A DNA stretch of 64,000 bases. It comes from Alphaproteobacteria bacterium. Lineage in GTDB: Bacteria; Myxococcota_A; UBA796; GCA-2862545. The position numbers and the translations under genes were made by a program. Within the stretch, counting starts at the first letter, position 1, and every line of letters begins with the position of its first letter. The stretch is from assembly GCA_020632875.1 (NCBI GenBank), contig JACKET010000011.1, positions 124,001 through 188,000 of the forward strand. Reading direction: 5' to 3'. A model generated the notes under the pieces. It saw nothing but the letters and a program-made list of their open reading frames with translations. It did no database searches and was not told the origin of the DNA. Positions 55,188 to 64,000 of the stretch are shown here, piece by piece.

Positions 55188-55273
55188 AGGAGGCCTCTCG
55201 GCGCCGGGTGACCGACGTCCATGGGGGAGGTCTGCGCTCGGTGTCGGGAGTCCTCATATCCAGAGGAAGAACC

Positions 55274-57253
55274 ATGACACTCCGCAACATCGGCATCAGC
55301 GCGCACATCGACAGTGGCAAGACCACCCTCGCCGAGCGCATCCTGTTCCTGACCGGTCGTGTGCGGGCCATCCACGAGGTCCGCGGGCGCGACGGAGTCG
55401 GCGCACGGATGGACCACGACCCCATCGAGACCCGCCGCGGCATCTCCATCGAGAGCGCCGCGGTCACGGTCGCGTGGGACGGGGCGCAGATCAACGTCAT
55501 CGACACTCCCGGACACGTCGACTTCACCATCGAGGTCGAGCGCGCCCTGGCCGTGCTCGACGGCGCCATCCTGCTGCTCTCGGCCACCGGTGGCGTGCAG
55601 GCGCAGACCCGCACCGTCGACCGCCAGATGGACCGCCACGGCGTTCCCCGCATCGCCTTCGTGAACAAGTGCGACCTCCCGGGCGCGGACCCCGTCCACG
55701 TCGTCGCACAGATGCGCGAGGCGCTCGGGCACAACGCGGCGCTCGTCCAGCTCCCCATCGGGCTGGGCGCCGGGCACCGCGGCGTCGTGGACCTCTGGAC
55801 CCGTCAGGGCTGGGCCTTCACGGGGCCGGGTGGACGCGACCGCGTGCACATCGACATCGACTGGACCGACACACACGAAGCGGCCCGCGAGGCGCTGCTC
55901 GACGCCGTGTCGCTCGCGGACGGAGCCCTCACCGAGCTCCTCCTCGACGGCCGGACGCCGAGCCACGCCGAGTGGAACGCCGCCCTCCGTCGGACCGTGC
56001 TCGCGCGGGCCTTCGTGCCCGTGCTGGTGGGGTCCGCCGCGCGGAACATCGGCGTGCAGCCCCTGCTGGACGCCGTGGTGGCGTGGCTGCCCGCTCCGGC
56101 CGACCGCCGCGTCACCGCGCGGGACGCAGAGGGCGCCGACGTCGTGCTCGATCCCGCGGATCCGGCGACGGTCGCCTACACCTTCAAGGTGCAGGAGACC
56201 GAGCACGGAGCCGTGTCGTGGGTCCGGGTGTTCCAGGGTGGGCTCGAGCGCGGGCAGACCCTCCGGAACACGCGGTCCCGCCGGGACGTCCGCATCGGTC
56301 GCCTCGTGCGGCTCGACGCGGGCGAGCTCCAGACGGTGGAGTCGGTCGGCAACGGCGAGATCGTCGCGGTGTTCGGGGCGGACCTGGCGTTCGGCGACAC
56401 GCTGTGCGCGGGCGAGCCGCTCTCGTTCGAAGGGCTCGAGATCCCCGAGCCCGTCGTCGAGGTGGCGGTCGAGCTGGTGTCGGGCGACCGGGACCGGCTG
56501 GGCCGGGCGTTGCAGCGGTTCACGCGGCAGGACCCGACGGTGCGCGTCCGCATGGACGAAGCCACCGGCGAGCTCCGGCTGCGCGGGATGGGCGAGCTCC
56601 AGCTCGAGATCCTGGCCGAGCGGCTCCAGTCCGAGTCGGGCCTCCGGGTCGCGCTCGGCGCCCCGGCGGTCGCGTACCGGCGGACCCTCACGCGGCGTGC
56701 GCGGTTCGACACGAAGCTCAAGAAGCAGACCGGCGGTCCGGGGCAGTACGCCCGGATCACCGGCTTCATCGAGCCTCGTGGCGAGCTCGCCCCGTTCGCG
56801 TGGGAGGTCGTCGGCGGCGCGGTGCCGTCCGAGTACGCCAGTGCGGTCGAGAAGGGCTTCCTCGCGGCGCTCGACGCCGGAGAGACCGAGCTCGTCGGGG
56901 TCCGCATGGTCGTCGACGGCGGCGACCACCACCCGAACGACTCGTCCGACCGGGCGTTCGCGCGGGTGGCGCGGATGGCGCTGCTCGAGGCGCTCGACGC
57001 GGCCGGACCCGTGGTGCTCGAGCCGATCATGGCCGTCGACGTCGAAGCCGACGCCGACAGCCAGGGCGCGGCGATCCGCACGCTGCTCTCCCGACGGGGA
57101 GTGGTGACGGACGCCGCGTCGGACGGCCGGACCGTCCGGATCGCTGCCGAGGTCCCGCTGGCCGAGCTCTTCGGCTGGACCGCCGCGCTCCGCAGCGCGA
57201 CGGGCGGCTCCGGAACGGCCTCCGTGACGTTCCGCGAGTACCGTCCCGTGTGA
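55274..57253 (+). CDS. fusA: Elongation factor G paralogue (mtEFG1/spdEFG-like)
   Basis: ATG 55274 has GAGGAAG ahead; GTG 55115 is in frame, but the added 53 residues cover the hairpin leader and do not look like EF-G. 659 residues. G1 is AHIDSGKTT (the Ser variant typical of mtEFG1 and spirochete EFG1), G3 DTPGHVDFT, and G4 NKCD where most EF-Gs have NKMD. Domains II to V follow (GMGELQLEILAERL, TGGPGQYARITGFIEP, LEPIMAVDVEADADSQGA, and the ending FREYRPV). It is shorter than bacterial EF-G (~700). It may be a specialised translocase or stress form; a housekeeping fusA is not excluded. Confidence 0.9.
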   Translation: MTLRNIGISAHIDSGKTTLAERILFLTGRVRAIHEVRGRDGVGARMDHDPIETRRGISIESAAVTVAWDGAQINVIDTPGHVDFTIEVERALAVLDGAILLLSATGGVQAQTRTVDRQMDRHGVPRIAFVNKCDLPGADPVHVVAQMREALGHNAALVQLPIGLGAGHRGVVDLWTRQGWAFTGPGGRDRVHIDIDWTDTHEAAREALLDAVSLADGALTELLLDGRTPSHAEWNAALRRTVLARAFVPVLVGSAARNIGVQPLLDAVVAWLPAPADRRVTARDAEGADVVLDPADPATVAYTFKVQETEHGAVSWVRVFQGGLERGQTLRNTRSRRDVRIGRLVRLDAGELQTVESVGNGEIVAVFGADLAFGDTLCAGEPLSFEGLEIPEPVVEVAVELVSGDRDRLGRALQRFTRQDPTVRVRMDEATGELRLRGMGELQLEILAERLQSESGLRVALGAPAVAYRRTLTRRARFDTKLKKQTGGPGQYARITGFIEPRGELAPFAWEVVGGAVPSEYASAVEKGFLAALDAGETELVGVRMVVDGGDHHPNDSSDRAFARVARMALLEALDAAGPVVLEPIMAVDVEADADSQGAAIRTLLSRRGVVTDAASDGRTVRIAAEVPLAELFGWTAALRSATGGSGTASVTFREYRPV

Positions 57254-57257
57254 GCAC

Positions 57258-57292
57258 AGAGCCCGTCGGCCCCTGGTGGGTCGGCGGGCTCT
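57258..57292 (+). terminator. Hairpin after the EF-G gene, probable terminator
   Basis: AGAGCCCGTCGGCCC and GGGTCGGCGGGCTCT pair over 15 bases with two imperfect positions around a 5-base loop, 4 bases after the stop. No clear T-run follows, so it may need Rho or be only partly active. Confidence 0.65.
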
Positions 57293-57373
57293 CCTGTGTG
57301 TGGCTGGATGCCCCACGTGTGTCGCCCGGGCACACCCGAAGGGTCCAAAAGCCCCGAAATGCCCCACGAGCCG

Positions 57374-57390
57374 TGGCACACGCGTTGCAT
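57374..57390 (+). promoter_or_regulatory. Sigma-54 promoter of the receiver/histidine kinase operon
   Basis: TGGCACACGCGTTGCAT fits the -24/-12 consensus (TGGCAC, 5 bases, TTGCA) exactly. It predicts a start near 57401, about 14 bases ahead of ATG 57415, with CCAGGAGG as the ribosome site. A GC-rich imperfect palindrome (GTGTCGCCCGGGCACAC, 57319-57335) lies ~40 bases upstream and could be an enhancer-protein site. Confidence 0.85.
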
Positions 57391-57414
57391 CGGAGGAGGC
57401 CCAGGAGGTGTCCC

Positions 57415-57846
57415 ATGCGAACGGACTCCGAACGGGGCGACCAGACCCCCATCGCGGTGCGGACCCGGACCGTGTACCTCGCCGAAGACGACCCGCAGCT
57501 GCGCGGGCTCATGGCGATGGCGCTGCGGCGCGAAGGGGCCGACGTGCTGACGTTCCCCGACGGCGTGGCGCTGGCCAACCAGCTCGATCTCACCGTGATG
57601 GCGGGCGATCCGCTGCCCGACCTCGTGGTGACCGACCTGTTGATGCCCGGGATGAGCGGCCTCCGCGTGCTCGGCGGGGTCCGCCGCAACAAGTGGCCCG
57701 TGCCCGTGCTGATCGTGACGGCCTTCGCCGACATCGAGCTGCGAAAGGCCGCGAAGGCGCTCGGCAACGTCGACGTGCTCGAGAAGCCCATCGAGCTCGA
57801 AGACCTGCGCGCCGCGGCCCGCGCGGCCTGGACCCGCGGGAGCTGA
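57415..57846 (+). CDS. Single-domain response regulator
   Basis: 143 residues, ATG 57415 with AGGAGG. Receiver domain: acidic pair AEDD (Asp25, Asp26), phosphoacceptor Asp74 (VVTDLLMPGMSG), the Thr of LIVTAF and the conserved Lys of VLEKPIEL. No output domain follows, so it acts by protein contact, as CheY- or Spo0F-like proteins do. It ends 3 bases before the kinase start. Since the promoter is sigma-54 type, transcription needs an AAA+ activator encoded elsewhere. Confidence 0.93.
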   Translation: MRTDSERGDQTPIAVRTRTVYLAEDDPQLRGLMAMALRREGADVLTFPDGVALANQLDLTVMAGDPLPDLVVTDLLMPGMSGLRVLGGVRRNKWPVPVLIVTAFADIELRKAAKALGNVDVLEKPIELEDLRAAARAAWTRGS

Positions 57847-57849
57847 CGG

Positions 57850-59277
<1,428 letters not shown>

Positions 59278-59334
59278 GCGCGACAGGCTCCCAACGTACC
59301 GGAGACGTGGCGTATGGTCCGGCGCGGGGGGAAC

Positions 59335-61359
59335 ATGCCGAAAGACCTGACAGCCGACATCCAGAACGCCATCACATCCGGCGAGCTCGACGCCACCGAG
59401 GTCGGAGAGGAGCTGGGCGCGTCGCCCGACCTCTCCACCGCATCGCTCGACGGGAGCCGCATCAGCCCGTCCGAGAAACGCCGGCCCGAGATCGCCAGCA
59501 CGCTGCGCGAGCGCTTCGGTCTCCCCGCGAAGGCGGCGTTCGCCGACAGGATCGAGCGCCCGAACAGCCTGAAGGACCTCGTGTCGCTCGTCGAGGATGC
59601 GCTGAAGTCGAAGGAGCGGCTCCGCATCGTGGGCGCGGCGCGCAGCCATTCGAGCGCGTCGCATCCCGTCGGCACCCGCGTGGTCAGCACCGAGAAGCTC
59701 GACGCGATCTTCTCGGGCATCGGCACCGACATCAAAGGCCTGTCGCTGCGGGCGGGCATCAAGGAGAGCGGCCTCGTGCGGGTGCAGTGCGGGGTGCCCG
59801 TGCGCGAGGCCCTGTCTGCGCTGTCCGACAGCGGGCGGGCCATCCCGAACCACGGCAGCGGCGACTTCCAGAGCGTCGTGGGCGCGATCTCGACCGGCAC
59901 GCACGGGTCGGGCGTCGATTTCTGGAGCGTGGCGGGCTTCGTGCGGGCCCTCGTGGTGGTGCGCGTGAAGCAGACGGCGAACGGCCCGGTGCCCTACGTC
60001 GAGCTCATCCAGCGCAAGCCCGGCGCGGCGCAGCAGGCGCCCGTCTACGAGGCGCCACCCGGCGGCACCTGGCGGTCGCGCACGGGGAACGTCGAGATCC
60101 ACGCGGTGTTCGACGACGACCGGTTCTTCGCGCACATCGTCGGCATGGGCAGCCTGGGGCTCGTCTACAGCATGACGCTGCGGGTCATCCCGATGCTCAA
60201 CCTGCAGGAGTGGCGGAAGCCCGCGCTCCTCGACACGGTCCTGAAAGACCTCGACAAGCTCAACAAAGACCACCGGCACGTCGAGCTCGTCGTCGATCCG
60301 TACCCTCGCGAGCCCGTCCAGAACGAGCCCATCTCGAAGTGGAAGGCCGTGCGCTCGGGCAACGCGTTCGACTTCGGCGCCGTGCGCTGCCAGGCGGTCC
60401 TCCGCAAGGAGACGAAAGCCAAGAAGGGCGGCGCACGTCCGCTGACCATGGAGGCGGGCCGCCTGCCCGCCGCGGCCGGCATCATCGGCGGGCAGATCCG
60501 CTCCGTCCTGAAAGACCCGGTGGGCAAGGGTCCGAAGGCGGGTCACTCGCTCATCGCCTGCACGAGCATCCCGAACGGCACGTACATCGACGCCCTGCCC
60601 GAGGTGCTGCTGCTGAACCTCAAGTACCGCGGGCTCGGCGCCGAGTGGGCGGTGCCGATGTCGAAGCTGCGCGACGCGCTCCGCGTCATCCTCGAGAAGG
60701 GCTGCTGGGAGCCGTGGCGCAAGCGGCGCGACGCGTGGGCCGCGGGTCCCCCGTCCGACGACGCGCTGGTGAAGTCGCTCGAAGAGGACGCGCCGTTCTT
60801 CCAGGGCCCCTCGGTGCGATTCGTGCGCGCCGACGGCGCCCTGCTGGCCGGCTCGCACGAACGGAACGGCGCGACCGGTGTAGAGCCCGTCTGGGCACAC
60901 ATCGAGGTCGGATTCCTCGGCGCGCCGCACCTCGAGGAGAAGTGGCGCCCGCGCAAGCGGCACCTCGGCATCCGCCCCGAGGAGGTCGTCGTCGACCAGG
61001 TCGTCGACGGCCTGCTCGACGAGCTGAAGAAGAAGGACGCGCTGCGCCCGAACGCGAAGGACCTCGTGGAGCCCGAGAGCTGCGGGAAGATCGGCGACGC
61101 GAAGAAGCGCCGGATGATGCGGCTCTACGCGGCGTACGAGCGCGGGCGCATCGCGACCTTCGAGAAGCTCGAGGCCGAGATCCTGGCGCTCGGCGGCCGC
61201 CCCCATCAGGGGCTGTGGCACACGCTCGACTGGACGCAGGTGAAGGCGGCCTGGGGTCCCTCGGCCGACAAGTGGCGCGCGTGTTTCCTGGAGGCCAATC
61301 CGGCGGGCACGTTCGACGGGCCGCTCACGGACCAGTGGAAGATCCGCACCACGCCCTGA
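59335..61359 (+). CDS. FAD-binding oxidoreductase, aldonolactone oxidase-like
   Basis: ATG 59335 follows GGGGGG; ATG 59314 is also possible. 674 residues. After a ~75-residue N-terminal helix-rich extension comes a VAO-type FAD domain (PF01565): ERPNSLKDLVSLVEDALKS, RIVGAARSHSSAS (the flavin loop, where HS marks the His of aldonolactone oxidases), PNHGSGDFQSVVGAISTG and THGSG, FFAHIVGMGSLGLVYSMTL. The C-terminal region (about 545-665) resembles the ALO domain (PF04030), including VWAHIEVGFLGAP and HQGLWHTLDW near the end. Substrate is unproven; gulono- or arabinono-lactone oxidases are the nearest known group. It is larger than the usual ~430-480. Confidence 0.85.
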   Translation: MPKDLTADIQNAITSGELDATEVGEELGASPDLSTASLDGSRISPSEKRRPEIASTLRERFGLPAKAAFADRIERPNSLKDLVSLVEDALKSKERLRIVGAARSHSSASHPVGTRVVSTEKLDAIFSGIGTDIKGLSLRAGIKESGLVRVQCGVPVREALSALSDSGRAIPNHGSGDFQSVVGAISTGTHGSGVDFWSVAGFVRALVVVRVKQTANGPVPYVELIQRKPGAAQQAPVYEAPPGGTWRSRTGNVEIHAVFDDDRFFAHIVGMGSLGLVYSMTLRVIPMLNLQEWRKPALLDTVLKDLDKLNKDHRHVELVVDPYPREPVQNEPISKWKAVRSGNAFDFGAVRCQAVLRKETKAKKGGARPLTMEAGRLPAAAGIIGGQIRSVLKDPVGKGPKAGHSLIACTSIPNGTYIDALPEVLLLNLKYRGLGAEWAVPMSKLRDALRVILEKGCWEPWRKRRDAWAAGPPSDDALVKSLEEDAPFFQGPSVRFVRADGALLAGSHERNGATGVEPVWAHIEVGFLGAPHLEEKWRPRKRHLGIRPEEVVVDQVVDGLLDELKKKDALRPNAKDLVEPESCGKIGDAKKRRMMRLYAAYERGRIATFEKLEAEILALGGRPHQGLWHTLDWTQVKAAWGPSADKWRACFLEANPAGTFDGPLTDQWKIRTTP

Positions 61360-61402
61360 CGGTCGACGCGCCGCGGTAGCCCGAAACCCCTCGACGTCGA
61401 CG

Positions 61403-61428
61403 GACGCGATTTGCACCGGGGTCGCGTC
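61403..61428. terminator. GACGCGA/TCGCGTC hairpin after the oxidase gene
   Basis: A 7-bp perfect stem with a 12-base loop, 44 bases after the oxidase stop. It may end that transcript. No T-run. Confidence 0.4.
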
Positions 61429-61540
61429 GGCCCCGTCATCGCGCATCTTTGTGTACGTTCCTTCGATAAAAAGCGTCGAACGCTGATTATCCGGCACGCC
61501 GCGGCTGACCGCCGGGGTAGCCCGTGCTCACGATCCGATG

Positions 61541-61570
61541 ACACCCGGGTTTCGACCGGAATCCCGGTGT
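61541..61570 (+). promoter_or_regulatory. Hairpin in the OmpA-family 5' region
   Basis: ACACCCGGG and CCCGGTGT pair with one bulged base, 25 bases ahead of ATG 61595. No Shine-Dalgarno sequence is visible there, so the structure could affect translation or RNA stability. A lower-GC patch at 61440-61490 (TTCGATAAAAAGCG) is the likely promoter area; no consensus spacing was found. Confidence 0.35.
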
Positions 61571-61594
61571 TGCCACCCGATCGTTCGGCCATGT

Positions 61595-63451
61595 ATGAAA
61601 ACGTCCGTGCCTACCCTCCTCTCCCTCCTCCTCTCGCCCGCCTGGGCCCAAGACACCTTCAACGCCTGGAACTTCGTACCGTCGGCCCAGGATGGTGACC
61701 TGCGCGACCCGGTCACGGTCACCCGTCCCGGGCAGGTCGTCGCCAACGAGTGGTACGTCGCGGGCATCGCGGGCTTCGCGAAGTCCCCGCTGCGCGTCGT
61801 CGAGGTCACGGGCGACACCGAGACGCGCACGGCCGCGCTCGACAACGTCGTGTCGGTCGATCTCGTCGGGGGCTTCGCGCCCACCGACCGCATCCGGCTC
61901 GATCTGGCGGTGCCCGCGTTCCTCACGAGCCGCGGCGAAGCCGGCACGGCCGGGCCCGCGCTCGGCGACCTGCGCGCCTCGGCGCTGCTCGTCCCCTTCA
62001 CGTTCGGCGACGACGGCGAAGGCGGCGTGGGGCTGCGTCCCTGGATCGGCCTGCCCACCGGCGCCTCGGCGCGGTACCTCGGCAGCCGGCGCATCTCCGG
62101 GGGCGGCACGCTCTCCGCGACGCTGCCCGAGGGCCCGTGGACCTTCACGGGTGAAGCCGGCCTGGCGTTCAACGGCGCGGTCGACGCGCTGAACATCCAG
62201 GGCTCCGACCTCATCGGGCTCGGCGCCGGGGTCGGTCGCCTGATCACCGACGACATCGGCATGACCCTCGAAGCGCACCTCAAGGTCCCGCTGAGCCCGA
62301 ACGACCAGCCGTTCCGCGAGACGCCCGGCGAGGCGCTGCTCTCCCTGCGGCATCGCCAGGAGTCCGGCGGGCACGTCGTGGGCGGGCTGGGCACCAGCAT
62401 CACGCCTGGTGCGGGCGCGGCGCGGTTCCGCATCTTCGTGGGCGGCGGCTTCGGCAGGATCGACCGAGTGCCGCCCGACCTCGACGGCGACGGCATGATC
62501 GCCGCCGACGACCTGTGTCCCGACGAGCCCGAGACGGTCAACGGCTACAAAGACGAAGACGGCTGCCCCGACCAGCTCGCCGACCTGAAGGCCACGGCCG
62601 TGTGGAACGGCGCGCCATACGACGGTCCCGTCGACTTCCTCGGCAAGATCGGCACCTTCGAGCAGGCCGTGAAGGGCTCGAAGGCCTTCGAGCTGAAGCA
62701 GCGCATGCCCGGCGAGGCGTGGTCGCTGCACGCCGAGACCGCGTGCCTCGCCGGCGACGGCGACATCACGCTCGCCGAGGGCGAGAACGCCCTGCAGGTC
62801 GAGCTGATCGGCGGTCAGACGCCCATCACGTTCGCTGTGGTCGACCCGAGCGGCAAGGCCATCGAGAATGCGCGCCTCACGTTCGTCGAGCAGGTCGAGG
62901 GCTGCGGCGTCACCGAGCCGAAGCAGGTGCTCGAGAACGGCACCAGGGTCATCGAGCTGTGGCAGGGCCCGCACAAGGTCACCGCGACCGCCGACAAGTT
63001 CGGTACGGCCGCGGTCGAGGTGCAGGTCACCGAGGGCCCCGAGACCGTCACCATCCAGCTCGCCCCCACCAAGGCCACGCTCGAGGGCGGCGAGATCAAG
63101 ATCCTCGACAAGGTGCACTTCGACGCGAACTCCGCGACGATCAAGCCCCTGTCGTACGAGCTCCTCGACGAGGTCGCCGCGATCATCATCGCGAACGAGA
63201 ACATCAAGCTGCTCGAGGTCCAGGGCCACGCCGACGAGCGAGGCTCCAGCACGTTCAACCTCGAGCTGTCGAAGAAGCGGGCCGAAGCGGTGCGCCAGTA
63301 CCTCGTGAACAACGGGGTCGCCGGAGAGCGGCTCGTCATCCAGGGCTACGGCGAGACCCAGCCCATCGTGCCGGGCTCCACCGAAGCCGCCTGGGCCGAG
63401 AACCGCCGCGTCCAGTTCCTCATCCGGGAGACCACCGATGCGCCCGAATAG
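61595..63451 (+). CDS. OmpA-family outer membrane protein
   Basis: ATG 61595 gives 618 residues with signal peptide VPTLLSLLLSPAWAQ; the frame start at 61538 would lack it. N-terminal ~280 residues look like an outer membrane beta-barrel (FGDDGEGGVGLRPWIGLP, GSDLIGLGAGVGRLITDDIG, FRIFVGGGFGRID). Calcium-binding thrombospondin type 3-like loops follow (DLDGDGMIAADDLCPDEPET, KDEDGCPDQ), then a region with a regulatory-like beta domain (VDPSGKAIENARLTF). The C-terminal OmpA domain (IKILDKVHFDANSATIKP, EVQGHADERGSSTFNLELSK, RVQFLI) should bind peptidoglycan. Barrel, TSP3 loops and OmpA are also the layout of TraB-like proteins. It overlaps the next gene by 14 bases. Confidence 0.92.
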   Translation: MKTSVPTLLSLLLSPAWAQDTFNAWNFVPSAQDGDLRDPVTVTRPGQVVANEWYVAGIAGFAKSPLRVVEVTGDTETRTAALDNVVSVDLVGGFAPTDRIRLDLAVPAFLTSRGEAGTAGPALGDLRASALLVPFTFGDDGEGGVGLRPWIGLPTGASARYLGSRRISGGGTLSATLPEGPWTFTGEAGLAFNGAVDALNIQGSDLIGLGAGVGRLITDDIGMTLEAHLKVPLSPNDQPFRETPGEALLSLRHRQESGGHVVGGLGTSITPGAGAARFRIFVGGGFGRIDRVPPDLDGDGMIAADDLCPDEPETVNGYKDEDGCPDQLADLKATAVWNGAPYDGPVDFLGKIGTFEQAVKGSKAFELKQRMPGEAWSLHAETACLAGDGDITLAEGENALQVELIGGQTPITFAVVDPSGKAIENARLTFVEQVEGCGVTEPKQVLENGTRVIELWQGPHKVTATADKFGTAAVEVQVTEGPETVTIQLAPTKATLEGGEIKILDKVHFDANSATIKPLSYELLDEVAAIIIANENIKLLEVQGHADERGSSTFNLELSKKRAEAVRQYLVNNGVAGERLVIQGYGETQPIVPGSTEAAWAENRRVQFLIRETTDAPE

Positions 63452-64000
63452 GCCCAGTCTCCTCGCGCTGGCGCTGCTGGTGCCCGCGACGGCCGGCGCC
63501 GAGGGCTCCACGCAGCTCCCCGGGCAGGCGGTGGCGGCGACCACGCTGCTGCACGTCGACATCCTCGACGACAGCACCGAGACGTTCACCTGGACCGGCT
63601 CCGGTCCCGTGGTGGTCGTCGCGCCGAACGGCACGTTCCTCGGGGCCTTCGCGTCCGGCGCGACCATCACGCCCACCGAAGGGCCCGGCGACTACACGGT
63701 CTCCCTGTCGGCCAGCGAGACCAACTGGGACATCTCGGTCACGCCGTCGGCCGGTGGCCGCGTGTGGTCCGACGCGTGGTCGCTGAACTCCGGCTCGTTC
63801 GGCCAGAACGCCACCCTGACGACCTCGCTCTACGCGCGTGTGCAGGAGACCGGTACCGACGCCGTCATCGAGCTCAAGCTCGATCACACCGGTGGCGGCG
63901 CGTACAACCTGTTCAGCTCGCGGCTCGGCGTCCCCGACACGGGCGCGCGCTCGGTGCCCGATGCGGGCCAGCTCGTCTCCGACCTGTACCCCGTGTACCT
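63438..64000 (+). CDS. Secreted protein, partial (cut by right edge)
   Basis: ATG 63438 lies inside the OmpA-family stop region, and the frame is open to the end of the window (187 codons). Signal peptide SLLALALLVPATAGAEG. The visible part is beta-rich (VDILDDSTETFTWTG, VVVVAPNGTFLGAFASG, DYTVSLSASETNWDISVTPS, AVIELKLDHTGGGAYNLFSS). No family is recognised. Translational coupling to the OmpA-family gene suggests a two-part outer membrane system; an OmpA-domain protein paired with a large secreted partner also describes TraB/TraA, but nothing seen here proves that. Confidence 0.75.
   Translation, partial: MRPNRPSLLALALLVPATAGAEGSTQLPGQAVAATTLLHVDILDDSTETFTWTGSGPVVVVAPNGTFLGAFASGATITPTEGPGDYTVSLSASETNWDISVTPSAGGRVWSDAWSLNSGSFGQNATLTTSLYARVQETGTDAVIELKLDHTGGGAYNLFSSRLGVPDTGARSVPDAGQLVSDLYPVY

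Noticed and set aside
55115..55273. N-terminal extension of the EF-G paralogue from GTG 55115
   Set aside because: The extension covers three hairpins, does not resemble EF-G, and ATG 55274 has a good ribosome site followed by the standard EF-G N-terminus.

Overview
The window is about 64 kb of very GC-rich, gene-dense bacterial DNA. Several features point to a Myxococcota-like organism (broadly the old Deltaproteobacteria): four Hanks-type Ser/Thr kinases, a TIGR02996 repeat-companion protein, many lipoproteins and secreted beta-propeller or FG-GAP proteins, a long MopE-type Cys/Asp repeat protein, and two secreted proteins ending in a Cys-rich, hydrophobic, Arg-rich tail like MYXO-CTERM. 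No tRNA, rRNA, CRISPR array, insertion sequence or phage gene was seen. Genus-level placement is not possible from this sequence. Genes sit in tight strand runs with many ATGA/GTGA stop-start overlaps.

Layout. 1-1860 (-): kinase plus a TIGR02996 protein running off the left edge. 1965-8882 (+): an MFS transporter with an in-frame TGA at codon 9 of its best start, two tandem paralogous propeller-like proteins, and an unknown protein. 8920-9277: two arrays of a 31-bp repeat facing each other. 9331-16100 (-): kinase, FHA/winged-helix protein, kinase-propeller receptor and TPM-domain membrane protein. 16202-20328: CBS protein, small membrane proteins and a secreted metzincin-like protease with a lectin-like tail. 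20529-25649 (-): an NAD-linked formate dehydrogenase whose catalytic subunit reads through a TGA as selenocysteine, with a SECIS hairpin spaced as in E. coli fdhF. 25764-30720: lipoproteins, a DJ-1/PfpI protein and a frameshifted beta-helix lipoprotein.

30859-40894 (+) holds a kinase, an FG-GAP surface protein, a secreted TPR-CHAT protease, a CHASE2-adenylate cyclase and a FecR-like periplasmic protein. The last four genes are joined by 4-base overlaps, which makes this the best candidate for a coordinated and little-described envelope signalling system. 40905-50959: coiled-coil protein, MopE repeat protein, ODP-type diiron metallo-beta-lactamase, an NTF2-like/DUF4241 protein, DUF1801, a START-like protein, and a 780-bp gene-free stretch built of ~270-bp repeats. 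51101-54993: DUF885 peptidase, DTW tRNA-modifying enzyme and a lipoprotein propeller.

55030-64000 (+): an EF-G paralogue behind a structured leader (22-codon ORF and three hairpins), a receiver/histidine kinase pair with an exact sigma-54 -24/-12 promoter, an aldonolactone-oxidase-like flavoprotein, and an OmpA-family protein overlapping a secreted protein cut by the right edge. The two partial genes at the window ends, the selenocysteine codon, and most GTG/TTG starts were worked out directly from the nucleotide sequence.
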